Made by a program: the position numbers and the translations under genes | NCBI GenBank assembly: GCA_030770545.1 | Contig: JAUCMP010000026.1 | Location: 2,150,501 to 2,214,500, forward strand | Reading direction: 5' to 3' | From: Macropodus opercularis | Taxonomy: Eukaryota > Chordata > Actinopteri > Anabantiformes > Osphronemidae | DNA: 64,000 nt | The notes under the pieces: generated by a model | Database searches by the model: none | The model's input: the letters and a program-made list of their open reading frames with translations, nothing else | Told to the model about the DNA's origin: nothing | In this document: positions 50,500 through 63,084 of the stretch, one piece after another | Position numbering within the stretch: the stretch's first letter is position 1 | How the letters are laid out: each line of letters opens with the position of its first letter

Positions 50500-53400
50500 A
50501 TGCGGATACGGCTGCCAGATTTATTAAGAAACCCCAGAGGCCGGAGACCATCGGATGTCAACGATGCCCGTGATGTTACCGATGCCCTGCAGTCAGTCAG
50601 TGACGAGCAGCCTGAAAGGGGTAAGAGACAAAACACATGTACTGAACAAAGAGGAAACGCTCTAAAGCCTGCAATAATACAACTATCATCTGGAGGAAGG
50701 ATTTTAACTATGCATATAAAGATTCTTGCTGTGGTACTGTAGTCACATCCGTAGGTGACTTGCTGTTCCAGCCATTAGACGACGTTTTACACAGTCTCTG
50801 TAACTGTCTGACAGTCAGGTCTGCTCTGTGTTTTTCTCCTTCAGTGGCTCCCACATTTGACGAAAACCTCGAAAACCTCTGTGTGCATGAGGCCAGCAAG
50901 CTGCTGATTGAGAGAGAAGATCGTCTGTTCGGGGCAAATGAAACGGACGCATGTATACGTCACCAGGAAGACGTAGACCAGCTTGATGCAGACTACAGAA
51001 AGCTCAAAGAACTTGTACTGGAAATCCTAGAGAAGAACATGTTTGTCAGACAGGGAGCCACCTCCTCTCTTTTGAGTTCTGCTGTAAAAACCATCTACCA
51101 GGAGGAGGAACAGTACAATATGTGGAACCGGGAGAATCGAACACCGCCCAGCTGGAGGCAGAGCGGCTGGAAGGAGTCTCATGACATGTTGATCCGAGAC
51201 TTGGTAAAAGAGCGTTTCGAAACCCCTCCAACGCCCCCTCCTGATACAAAGGAGTCTCTCCAGAGAGAGGTCAACCACATGGGCAAGCAGCTGAAGGAGG
51301 ACTTGTTGTGGGTGGTGGAGGAGTTGAAGGTGTGTTACCCAGAGAAGACGGACATCTGTAATTTTTACGCCAGGATGTACCACCAAGTCTTCAGCAACAG
51401 ACTCAGAAAGGTCTCAGAGATAATTCTGGTGGACAAAGATGTTAGTTTTCTCCTGCGCTGGGTGAACGAATTTTATCCAGAGTAAGTGAAAACAATGCAT
51501 ATTTCATAAGTCGGTGCTTGATTGCTTTATTATTGAGAAATCAGCTAAATGAATTTGGAACCGCTGCTGTGACTTCACCCATGAACAAAGTAACTTGTAA
51601 AGTTGCAACACTGTTCATTAAGTGTAGCTGTAATTTGGGGCCAGGCATAAATCCTCCTGTTCTGAGCAGTCATCAGATTGTTGTTTTTTAAGTATCGTGC
51701 TGTTAAGCCGTCACTTCGGTTCTCTGTGACAGAATCCTTCAGAAGCCAGAGCTGGCCGCTGAGATCGATGCTGAAGCCTTGGGAAAGCTGCTGTCACAAA
51801 AGGAGCTGAACCCTCTAGAGGAGCAGTACCTGAGCAAGCAACAGGTAACCAGCGCTCAGTTTAGTCTGTGCAGATGAAGCCACCAGTTCTCATGGCTCAT
51901 GGCTATAACCCCGCTGCTTTGTGTCCAGAGTGAGCTGACGACATACATCAGTCGCGTCCTGGAGGAAGCGGAACAAAGGTGGAATAACGCAGAGGAGCCT
52001 CCGAGAGAAGACGGCTGCTACGTCAGTCCTGTGGCCTACGACATCATTCAGGTGAAGCATCTCAAGAAGAAGTGGCTTCACACATTAAAGGCAAACTGAT
52101 GACGCCATGAGCTGAAGAGCGTTGTGTTGGATTTATAGTCACATGTCACTGACGGCTCTGTCTGTGTCCTCCATCTGTCTCTAGGTTATCAACGGCATGG
52201 TGACTTCAAGTCAAGTAGTGGTGGGAGACCTGCAGAAGGCCCAGAGCATAACATGCAAACTGAGCAGTTTAATGGAGAGGTAACAGCACTGATGAGACTT
52301 TTCACAAACAGGTCATTTACTTTTGGTTTCTACTTCACAGATTTATGAAATTAACAGTCTTCTCTTACCTACAGGTTCAAAAACTTCCAGAACAGCATCA
52401 TCAAGAAAAATAAAGCAAACAGCACAGCGTACATTAAAGCGAACCTCGGCTGCATCGAACAGTTCAGGTACGTGTCTGACGTGACCCGTCAGCGTGTGCA
52501 GCGTTAACAGCACCAAACAAAGGTCCGGTTCTTGTCTTTCACCGTGAGCTCATTCTTATTATTATTATTATTTTTCATCCGCAGGGACGTTCTCGATAAA
52601 AAAGTCCACCTGTTCACAGAGGACGAGCGGAAAAAGTGCTTGTGCATTGTGGCTGAAATGAAGCAATCTGCCCACACAAACTTATTAAGCTCCATACATG
52701 AAAGTCTCAAGGTGAGTTCTAAAAGGCCTTCGCTGTCAGTATGTGCACTAGAAACGCACCAACATCATTTCTACTGAAAACTACAAATTTGGTTCATCCT
52801 GCTTTGGGGTCTTTTATAGGCACAGTACCGCAAGTTGGGAACCAGTGACTGGCTGAACAAGTCTGTGTTCGAGAACCTGATGGAAAATATTGAAACGAAG
52901 ATTCAGGATCTCCAGGGTTTAACAGCATCCTGCCAACAGGTACTTAGACTCCAGCGTGAAAGCATGAAGAACACAAAATTAAAAAGAATGTGTTTTTTTG
53001 TGTTAAAAATAGTAGCAAATATTCACATTGCATGGTCAAACAAATCACATACTGTCTGCACTGCATAGTGATATCGGCAACATGTGCTATTAACTGTAAT
53101 GTCACTGATTAATTGCAGGAGCTGATTGGCCAGTTTCATCAGGAAGTGGCAGTAAAATATGTGAAGAGACTCCTCAAAGGACACGTCAAACTGAAGGACC
53201 AGGGGCAGCAGGAGCAGGCCTACACGGTGGTGAAACAAAACGCTGAGACTCTGCACAATGTCTTCAGCAGGATGGTGAGAACCATCTACATCTATCAACA
53301 CGTCATCGTTTCTGTAGTGATGTAGCGAAGATGCAGGTTTATCTGCGTCAGTGGGACTTTAGTGGGTTTGCATAATATTCTAATTTGCTTAAGGTGGTTT

Positions 53401-54286
53401 GGATTTGTCCATTAATTAGGTCTGATTGCTCTTAGGTGACATCATAATGTTAAACACATATTGATCTGTAGAATACAAAATGAAACTGTATGTATTTGCC
53501 CTCATGTCAGCCTTGACACTGAGTATAACCAGGCATGTGTAGGGTGAACTGACGTCACTGCTGTGGCTTCACAGGGATCAAGGGATGAGTGGTTGAAGGA
53601 CGTCCTGACTGAGATTGCAGAGGTGTTGAGACTGCAAGACCTTCAAGCCATACAGGTTCAAGTGGCCTCACTGGGAAGCTCCTTTCCTGACATAAGGTAA
53701 ACGTTACAGCCAGCACTTTAATTAGTCCAACATCGTTTACTCTAAAAGCCTTAGCTACAGTGTATCGTGTACCTCCCATGGACACACGGTGGCTGTTTGT
53801 TTGGGCTCAGCATAATTCACCAAATAAGGACAGTACAGCTCTGTGATGTCTCGGTGAGGATAAGCAGGGACAACCAGAAGTGGACTGAGTCAAACAGCTG
53901 TTTCCAGGAAGCGAGATAACATCAAGAGTTAAAAGTAGTCTGCCAGTCAGTCAGCAGCAGTCGAACTGGCTATAAACCAGAAACAGAGAAATCCTGGTCC
54001 TACTACTAGTAAACATACAGTAAGAGGCACTGAGTGGTAGATGGTTCATGTCCTAACGGTTTATCTGTACTTTAACTGATCAGTGCTGTAACAGTTCCGT
54101 CTCCAAATGTTGATGTTTACCTTTCTCTCCTTTCACAGTGAAAAACATGTTTCAGCTCTGCTCAAGCTCAAGACCAACGTGAGCAAAGCAGACAGGAAAG
54201 TCGTCAAAGAGACTCTGTCAGACATTTTGAAGGAACCCAGCGCTGCCAATGCGCCGCGGTTTTTCTCCAACATTCAGGTCAAATGA
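50500..54286 (+). CDS. TNFAIP2 (M-Sec)-like protein A, SEC6 family
   Basis: Coding exons: 50500-50620, 50845-51481, 51733-51844, 51929-52051, 52185-52279, 52375-52467, 52585-52711, 52820-52939, 53119-53274, 53575-53696 and 54139-54286. They total 1,854 nt, or 617 residues, against about 650 for human TNFAIP2. The first ATG of the exon at 50444 is used. The N-terminus is short and polybasic (MRIRLPDLLRNPRGRR). The SEC6-type helical domain follows: FDENLENLCVHEASKLLIER, AVKTIYQEEEQ, LKEDLLWVVEELKVCYPEKT, FYARMYHQ, LLRWVNEFYPE, DGCYVSPVAYDII, SFPDISEKHVSALLKLKTN. TNFAIP2/M-Sec is a cytosolic, inflammation-induced protein that binds acidic phosphoinositides through its basic N-terminus and promotes tunnelling nanotubes with RalA. 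Those functions are known for mammals and only inferred here. It forms a tandem pair with the gene at 58957. Poly(A) signals are at 54708-54717. EXOC3L4 identity is the main alternative. Confidence 0.85.
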
Positions 54287-54707
54287 GTCCTTCTCACACT
54301 CGTAAGCTGGAAACTGTATCGTACATTGTTAGTACTGTAAAGTGTTTTTCTCTCTGACATCTACAAAATACTAATCCTACAACCACTGTGTGTGTAGCTG
54401 TAGATGATATGTTGGCAGTGATGGGCAGCAAAGAAGAGTTAGGTTCAAATGTCACTTATGTTGGGGAGAATGTGTTTGTGTGTTCGCAGAATGAAGCTGG
54501 TGTGGACTTACACTGGTAAATACTGCTGCTGAGTTTTGTCTGGTTTGTGTGTGTGTGTGTGCTGGTTGGTTTTCATGTTTTTCATTCCAGTTACCTAATC
54601 AGTATTATAATATATTGTAGAGTTTGTACAGCGTATTTTTAGCAATCCAGGGAATTTTCGCTCATGTTACAAGTTGTACAGAATAAGTTTTGTAAATAGG
54701 TGGCATA

Positions 54708-54717
54708 AATAAATAAA
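54708..54717 (+). promoter_or_regulatory. Overlapping poly(A) signals, TNFAIP2-like gene A
   Basis: Two overlapping AATAAA hexamers (54708-54713 and 54712-54717) lie about 425 bases after the stop codon. A short (TG)n run at 54546-54561 lies within this 3' UTR. Confidence 0.6.
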
Positions 54718-57700
54718 GAATTTTATTTTACAAAACATGCATCTTTATATTACAATGTATTTTTTTCTGTTACATAAAACAAAACTTGTTTTGAAGAGTT
54801 GACTACATATTTCATCTGTAGTAAACATGTTAAGGTACTAGAAATTACTATAATTAACCAAATTAATGGCAACCGATCGAATAGTTGTGAAATGCCTGAA
54901 GGTCACTCAGACTCAATTCTTCCTGGAACCAAGAATGTCTGTGAAGTTAATAGTTACACAACAATTGCTGGGAAAAGCTGCTGGCATGGAGCAGACATCC
55001 CTTGAGTCAGCCAGGACATCCACAACCAACACAAGGCTATCAATAAATTCTTCAGAAAAAGCTGGCCGCCCATCAGTAGGGGTCAGTTAATACCACTAAT
55101 AGCTTGTAGTAGCTCAAAGCCAATAAAACGTTCTGACCGGCATGAAAAGCTGCCAAATCAACTGTCTTGAACAATTATAGGAAACAATTGAGACTGCGAA
55201 ACCGCTGAGCCGATGTCTTTTTATAGTTATAACAGCAGCTAACAGCCACTACGGATGCAGGGGTTATTACTGTGGGGTTTCTGTATCAGAGAAAGGATGT
55301 GCACAGGAAGAGCGGGGCCACAGCCAAGCAATGAGTCCACCGTCATTAAACTCATTACCAGTAAACCATACTGGGAAACACCAGCCTGGAACTGGACGTT
55401 GGTTGGTGGAAATCCTGTGCCGTCCTACTGAGCCACTGACCCAGACGCGCTCCAACAGAATCCAGTAAACAAGATAACAGCCACAGCGTCTCTGACTTCA
55501 TTAGGTATTTTCAGTTGGACTGTGTTTAGTATGTGTACAGCTACATATACCTGCAAACAGATTAAATTAACATGTGCATTGTAATTGTGATCGTAATCAG
55601 CCCAGTGTTAACGTCACTACTGTACTGTTTGGGTCATTGTGAGTCATCTACACCCACATAAAGTTAGATGCTTTTGTTAATTGCCTAGCGTGCTTCTAGG
55701 CGGTGCCCATGTGTCTCCATATAGTGGTGTTTACTTGTAAGACAGTCTATCCTCTCATCTACAAAAGCATCACAACAGAAGGAAGCTGTGTGACTTTTAT
55801 GTCTTCAGAACGATCGATCGATCCCTGTCAGTACAGCCTGCTGTTCAACACTCTCATACAGCAACTTAGATCCACTGATAGGGACTTTTACACATATTGT
55901 ACTTTTCCACAATGACCCCACGAGCTTTCCTGTAACAATGCAGAACACAGCACATTGCTGGCAGTTAGAGTAGTGGTGTAATGAGCTAAACCTGTGGGAT
56001 CACAATTAATCTCCCCCTATCGATATGATTCCTGTGATCTTCATCCTTCCTCAAACAGCCAGCACCATGACGTCAGAGAATATCAAGCCAAAGGATAAAA
56101 TGAAGCCACATGCTCTATAGCCTTGTTTCCCTTCCCTGTATTTGTTTCCTTATGACTTGCAAAGCAATATCAATATTCATACACGCACGCTTTCACTGTT
56201 TGCTTTTGTCTTCTCTCTTGGAAAGTACCACAAATGAAATCAGAACCAGCCACATTTCAGCAATTATGACATAAAGGGTGCTTACATGCACAATAAATCT
56301 TAAACTGTAACATTTGCAAACCACATACTGTTAATCCACCAGTTTTAGGATTAGATTAGATGCTATAACGGTTAATACATGACTGACACCCATTCATAAA
56401 TATGTTTTCACCTCTTCTGCCACCCAGTGGTCGACGTTCAAAGCAACCCATCACAAAAACCATATTTATTTCCCATACAGGGGGACAAAAAGCAGATTGA
56501 TCATTAATATTGTCTTCAAGTCAATCATATACAATCCTACCTGTTCTAATTGTCCTCACTGTATTAAGATTAGATATGATAGTGCTGTAAAAGCGTATTC
56601 ATACAACTTAATATTCTGTAGTACATGAGTGAAGAGCGCTTTCAAATATAGAAAAGCTTTATGCCAGCTCTTGTTGTTGATTGAAGAGACTTGACCAAAA
56701 TGGTTTTGAAGATGATGAGATGCTAGTTTTAAGACATTTGTTGGTATAGATCTGTTTTACAATCTTTATTTAAATTCCCTAGAACTTGTGAGGAATTTCC
56801 CACTTTTAGTATTTGTGGTCATTCTGATGTCAGTTTTTATTTCACGTGACTTTATTTTATTAATTTACTTTATTTCGATTGATTTAAGTTTGAGTAACAT
56901 ATCTGTTTCTCTCACTTCAATTATGTATTTCTGAGGTTATTTGTGTTAAATGTATCTCAAGTCTTCCAAGACAGGACTTTTATCACTGTGAAAAAAAGAT
57001 GACACCAGAATAGTCAGGCTTTCATTTCAGATGAGACTAGTTTTAACAATGTATGAAACAGAAAGAGAAGCTAGTGAATCTAAACACTTCACAAAATTCT
57101 ACAATTTCTTTTAAGAGTAGAACATGATGATCATCATATCACGATTCTGTTATGAAGGAGAAGGAACCGAGACTCTGACACTGATTTGAAGGTTCCCCTC
57201 AGTCATCTGACTGAAGAAAATTTTCATCGTGTCACCTAAACCACAACCATCTGAAACTTCACAGCTGCTGCAGCAACACATGTATCTATCACAGTTTAGC
57301 AGCATTATTAAGTACAAATATTAACTGCAACGTAGAACATGGTGCTGTTAACAAGGATACGCTCAATTACTACTTAACCAAGTTTTGCCATGAAAAAGTC
57401 AACTTAATTCAAATAAAAATCACATTTAATTAGTAAGTAGCTAATGTCCTGAGAAACTGGACTCACTGACTGAACGTCTAATTACTGCAGCTCTTTCTAA
57501 TCATAAACATTATTTCTTGGAGACAGGATTGAGGAAATGAAACCAAAGTAGGGCAGCAGCCAAACAACAAGGGGCTGGTTTCCGTAATTAATGAACCACT
57601 GTTCCCCCATTTAAATCCTTCTACTTAAACACAGTCAGCAATGAAAACATTAATAAGTTATGCAAAAACTTAAAGGGTGTAAAAAAAAAGTAACTAATTT

Positions 57701-57888
57701 TAGAATCAAAGTAAACAAACGACCCTGACATTCGTTTTATTAACCCGCCATAAAAGGTGACGCAATCCTGACAAAAAGAACATAACTGTGCACAAACTAG
57801 ACAAAGTATCTCACTAATCCTAGATTAAGCTTTAGTGTGTTTAAAAAGAGCTTGTGAATAGTTTTAACACACATTCTACACGTCCTCA
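54718..57888. other. Intergenic between the tandem TNFAIP2-like genes, no gene supported
   Basis: AT-rich sequence with scattered short frames that do not splice together. The stretch at about 55,260-55,450 ends in GCCGTCCTACTGAGCCACTG, which has the look of a dispersed-repeat tail, but I cannot name it. Nothing else is recognised. Confidence 0.45.
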
Positions 57889-57970
57889 GGGAGGAGCCTG
57901 CAGATGCCTTATAGGCTCTTGCTCACAGCTTCTGTACAGTACGTAACAGAGGAACATCTGTGAGGTCACG
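57889..57970 (+). promoter_or_regulatory. Promoter and non-coding first exon, TNFAIP2-like gene B
   Basis: GGGAGGAGCCTGCAGATGCC (57889-57908) is followed by a CTTATAGG TATA-like element. A non-coding exon then ends at donor GTCACG/GTGAGT (57970/57971). The coding exon starts after the ACCAG acceptor at 58951-58955. The motif order matches the promoter of the upstream paralogue. Confidence 0.5.
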
Positions 57971-58956
57971 GTGAGTCACAGCTCCTGGGGTTTTAGCAGA
58001 CTGCACTTTTACTTTGAGCGTATCTACATTTTTTATGAATGGTTATTCATTGCTAAAGCTGGAATATAATCTAATAAATGTGTATGTTACTGCCTGTTAA
58101 TGGTATCTGCTGTTTTTCATGTGGAATCCTTATGGAGTTTCTCTTTATTCTATTCATGCAGTGTAGAGATTTATTTGATTATTTGATTTATTTGAAAACT
58201 GGATAAATTTAGGCCAAGGCATTCAGTATTATGAGTATTTTAATATAGTTTTAATACAGATGCAAATCATAATAGTTACTTACAGTATCTTCCAGTATCA
58301 AGCTTCCTGTTCCCCATGAAAGTCTGGCAGCAGGGCAGATACCATCTTCACCTTTCGATTTCTAAACAATCACAAAATGACAATACATTTACTTGATTAG
58401 AAGGTTTTGTTAAATTCTCATTTATTGGCATGTGATAACAAAACCGGGTGTAAAGTTAGATGTTTGTTCAGAGTACGGGGTAAAAGCCTCGGGCTACCAC
58501 CACCTCACGTGTCATACTGTAGCTTTAAACTCAGTAATTTAATATTTGACTCATGAGATAAACAAATTATGTGTTCAATTGGATTTTATTTTGAAAAAAC
58601 AACCGGAAAACAACTGCTAACTATTGTAGCTAGCTAACTAAAACCTTTATTTCTTAGTTTGGACCGTTGTTACTCGAACCTTTTAATTAATTACAATTTT
58701 AAATATCTTTATTGTATTAGATATTTATTATATTTGATAATATAATATAATATACATTGAGTTATTGCTTGTTCATTTCACTCTAACCAACGTAGCTTTA
58801 GCTAATTTAGCTTGAACTAACGCTAGCTAATAATTCTGTTGTTAGCTAATAATAAGTTTGTTAAACTAATTGCCGTCATTTGAAGCTTACTTTTTCTTTT
58901 TCTTTTTTTTTTAAACCCAAAATGTTTCTTGCCTGTTGCTCAAGTTTCCCACCAGG

Positions 58957-61900
58957 ATGATGAAGCCTGTCCAGCCAGAAATGACGGAGACAGACGGACT
59001 GTTGAGGAGGCTGAGAGGAGTCAAGGAGAAGCATCAACCCCCTGGTTAGCTTAGTTAGCTCAGTGCTTCAAAAAGCCAATGAGTTGTATGGATATGATTT
59101 GTAAAGCAATTCAGTTGCCTCATTTTACTATAAATAGCAGTTGGAATTGTTTGAAAACTTATTTACTCTTTTCTTTACTACGCAGAGATTCTCACATTTG
59201 AGCAAAACCTTGAACATCTCCATCTGTGCGAAGCCTCCCAGCAGCTGATGCAGAGAGAGAAGCATCTGTTCGGGGAGAAAACAGACGCAGAGGCTCTTCA
59301 ACATCACGATGAAGACGTAGAGAAGCTCGCAGCTGATCACCACAAGCTGAAAGACGCTGTGGTCCAGATCTTGAGGCAGAGTTTGTCTCTCGGCCCTGGA
59401 GACGTCAGTGCTGAGACGCGGACGTCGGCTGTGAAGGTCCTCTGTCGGGAGGAGGCGCAGGACCTGATGTGGGAGCTGAGCGGTCGGCCGCCACCTGCCT
59501 GGAGGCCCTGCGGTTTGAGGAGGCTCCACGATTCAATGCTGTGTAGCTTGGTGGAGCAGCGCGTAGACGAGCTCCCATCCACCAGTAGCGACCAGGTGGA
59601 TCGGTCCGCCCTCCAGGAGGACATCACCAGCATAGGCAGGCAGCTGAAGGAGGACCTGCTCTTTGTGGTGGACGGGGTGAAGAGCTGCTACCCGCCAGAG
59701 ATGGACATCTGTAACTTCTACGCCAGAGCGTACCACCAAACCTTGAGCGCCAAAGTCAGAAAGATGTCCGAGTTCAGCCTAGAGGACAGGGACTGCACTT
59801 TCCTGCTGCGCTGGGTGAACGAGTACTATCCACAGTGAGTAGCAGTTGCCAGCATGTGTCGATGTTTCACTTTCACATCAGAGAAGTGAAAGAGGAAGCG
59901 ACGCCATGACCTCAGATGCAGATGAAATACACCTTCTCTAGTGTAACTGTGTGACCAGGTCCTGATGAAAGTTGGGATTTCCTGATTTGTGTCAGAATCC
60001 TTCAGAAGCTGAAGCTGGCAGGTGACATTAACACTGAAGCACTGGGGAAGCTGCTGCCGAGGGAGCTGCTGGAACCTCTGGAAGAGCAGTACCTGAGCAG
60101 AAGACAAGTAATCTAAGCTCGTTCTCTCCTTAGACTTTAGTCACGGGGGTCACATCATCCCTGAATTCAGTCCCTGACAGTTGTTTTGTGCCCAGGGTGA
60201 ACTGATGACTTACATCAGTCAGATCCTGAAGGAAGCGGAGCAGAGGTGGAATAATGAGGAGGAGCCTAAGAAAGAGTACGGCTGCTACGTCAGCCCCGTG
60301 GCCTACGATATGATCCAGGTTTACCGTCCATTCGACAGCGCTAAATAATGTCTCAACCTAAAATCCTGTCGTGCCTCTGTATTATTTCTACATGCGGACT
60401 TTGTTTTGTGTCCTCCTGTCTCTAGTTCATCAACGGCATGGTGACTTCAGCTGACATAGTGATGGGAGACCTGCCTAAGGCCCAGAGCATAACGTGCCAG
60501 CTAGCTAGCTTAATGCTGAGGTAAAGGCACTGAGCGTCGTCTTCTAGCGTTTGTGTTGTAGTGGACATATTTTTACTCGAACACGAACTCCTGCAGGTTC
60601 AAGAGCTTCCAAGATGGCATCATTAAGCAAAACAAAGCGATCAGCAGCGCCTACGTCAAGGCTCACCTCAGTTGTGTCACACAGTTGAGGTACGTTTCTA
60701 AATTGTGACCTGCCAGAGTTGTGGTTATGTTTTAGATTCACATTGATGTAAAAGCTTCATATTCTGTGGTTTGTCTGCAGCGACGTCCTCATCAACAACC
60801 ACCATCTGTTCCTAGAGGACGTGCGGAAGGACTGTTTGCGTGTTCTAACGGACATGAAGAAATCCGCCCACGTGTTTTTATTAGGCTCTGTGCACAAGGC
60901 CCTCAGGGTAAGTTGATTCTAGACTATTGAAGGTGTTTGGCTGCTACTAGGAAGCATTTCCTCATGTTCTACTGTTCACTGTCCAATGCTTCGGTCTTCG
61001 TACCTATGCAGCCACAGTATTGCCAGCTGGGAACCGATGCCTGGTTGTACAAGGCCACGTTTGACCAGCTGCTGGTCAGAATCGAAGCAGAGAGTCAGAG
61101 CCTTAAGGGCTTAACTGAATCCTGTCGCCAGGTAGTGTAGAGCCTTTACGTGACCAAGCTAATTATGTCATTTCTCTTTTGCCTAAAAGTGTTTTGCACC
61201 ATATTTGATGCTTGGATTAATTTCAGGAGCTGATCGGTGAGTTTCATCAGGACGTGACAGAAGAATATGTGAGTAGGCTCCTGAAAGGGAAAATCAAGCT
61301 GAAGGACAAGGATCAGCAGCACCGGGCCTGCGTGGTCGTCACAGACAATGCTGAGAGACTGCACAGTTTATTCAGTGAAATGGTAAGAACCAGGGTAGAG
61401 GAGCAACTCTGAAATATTCCCCTATTTTGGCCAGAGTCTGATCATCTTCACACTAATTTGAACAATGCTACACTGACCCACATAAGGGGTTAAGGATGGT
61501 TTCCCACGACCACTCAGTGGAAGCTGACAATGCTCCTCTAAAGATAGGGTTGAAATTATTGCTTTAGGAAACGTTGACTGACGTAAATGTTCTGACTTCA
61601 CAGGGATCAAAGAAGGGCTGGTTGAAGGAAATCCTCAACAACATTGCAGAAGTGTTGAAACTTCAAGAAGTGCCAGCCATTCAGATGGAAATTGCAGCTC
61701 TGGGAAGATCTTTTCCTGATCTCAGGTAAATATGTCACATGTTTCCTGGTTTACCCTGTTATTCTACGTGAAGACAAGTAGCTGCACCCAGAGACTAGCA
61801 CACCACCACATTTAGACAGATTTGATTCATCCTGAAGCGATCAAATTAAAGTGTACATGTGCTACAAACGCTACAATCAGTGATTACAGTTATTAACGTT

Positions 61901-62074
61901 TATGCTTTCTGTTCTGTAACCCACAGGGAAAATCACGTTTCAGCCCTGCTGAAGCTCAAGACCAACATTTCCACGGCCCAGCGGGAAACGGTCAAAGACA
62001 CTCTGGAATACGCATTAAGGGAAATTGCTGTCACACCCACGTTTCCCTTTTTCTCCAAAGTTAAGGTCATATAA
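58957..62074 (+). CDS. TNFAIP2 (M-Sec)-like protein B, SEC6 family
   Basis: Coding exons: 58957-59044, 59186-59834, 59996-60107, 60196-60318, 60426-60520, 60597-60689, 60781-60907, 61012-61131, 61227-61382, 61604-61725 and 61927-62074. They total 1,833 nt, or 610 residues. From the third coding exon on, every exon has the same length as in the upstream paralogue (112, 123, 95, 93, 127, 120, 156, 122, 148), so the two genes are tandem duplicates. The N-terminus differs (MMKPVQPEM...) but again has a basic cluster, LLRRLRGVKEKH (residues 15-26). SEC6-type features include FEQNLEHLHLCEASQQLMQR, LKEDLLFVVDGVKSCYPPEM, FYARAYHQ, LLRWVNEYYPQ, YGCYVSPVAYDMI, SFPDLRENHVSALLKLKTN and a C-terminus ending FFSKVKVI. 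Two ATGs lie directly after the acceptor and either could start. The expected role, membrane protrusion or vesicle tethering, is taken from the family. Confidence 0.85.
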
Positions 62075-63084
62075 GCGTTTGTGAAGCTGAAAAGACAAAG
62101 ACCAAACTTAGTGCATACGTTTCCTAATGCTGTGTAAAACTGTTCTGTTACTGTCTGACTGTAAAGCCACTGTTCACAGCAGTGCTGGTAAATAATACCT
62201 ACATCAACAAGTGTGATGTAGGTCAGGGCATCTGCTTATCAGCGAAATAAGCACTGGACCAGTATTTGGAGTGTACACTGTATTTTTATATCAAAGTATT
62301 GTTACATATCGATTTTCCTGTGCTGTAGTTTCTGCCTCCGTGTTCAGTTCAGGGAGACATTAAGTGATGGAGCTGGATGAAAAAAACACAATTGCTATTA
62401 GAAGCACAGAGCGTCCAAAATGAACATCATAAAATTCTCAATTAAACAATTCTGGGAAATAATTGACCTGCTTGTTGGAATGGAGCCAGTCCACACCGAG
62501 CCAAGGTGCCTACATTTTATTCTAACTGCAGCTAATCTAGGAAGGATACGGGTCTGCAGACAAACAATCCTTAACATGTTGCTTAACGTCCTGGTTGGTG
62601 TATTAGAGGAAGGATGTGATCAGGAAGACAAACAGATGCTCCCTGTGGAGAGCGAGGGGACGGAAGTGACAGCTGCCCTGGGCTGGAGCTGGCAGCAAAC
62701 ACAGGACATGCTTTCATACCTTGAAACATGCGCTGGATCAGTGTTACGAAACCTGTGGCGCCGTGTTGTTTGGGTGGTGTTAGCCTCCATCTAGTGGCGC
62801 TTACCAGCCAAAACCAGCAACATTTAGTTCTGACAAGTAGGTTTGGCTCAATATCCTAAGTCTCATTATAGAGAAATACAGAATGTAACACAACAAATGT
62901 CCATTACATTAAATAAAAGCAGAGCATTTATACTAAAATAACCACTGGAGCCACGTTAAAGTAGTAAAAGCTCTCCCTGGCAACTGCATAATAGAAAAAA
63001 AAATCTTTTGGGTAGAATAGTCAGACTTTGCAGTTTCTAAGTGCGTAACAGTAAACAGTGTGTCGTCTGTGGTCCAAGCAGCCT
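62075..63084. other. Intergenic between convergent SEC6-family genes; one unexplained open frame
   Basis: A 124-codon + strand frame spans 62420-62794 (MNIIKFSIKQFWEIID...). I recognise no domain in it, it has no splice partners and it sits where two 3' UTRs should meet. AATAAA at 62912-62917 (+) and its reverse complement TTTATT at 62516-62521 (a possible signal for the minus-strand gene) are candidate polyadenylation sites. The frame is most likely non-coding. Confidence 0.4.
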
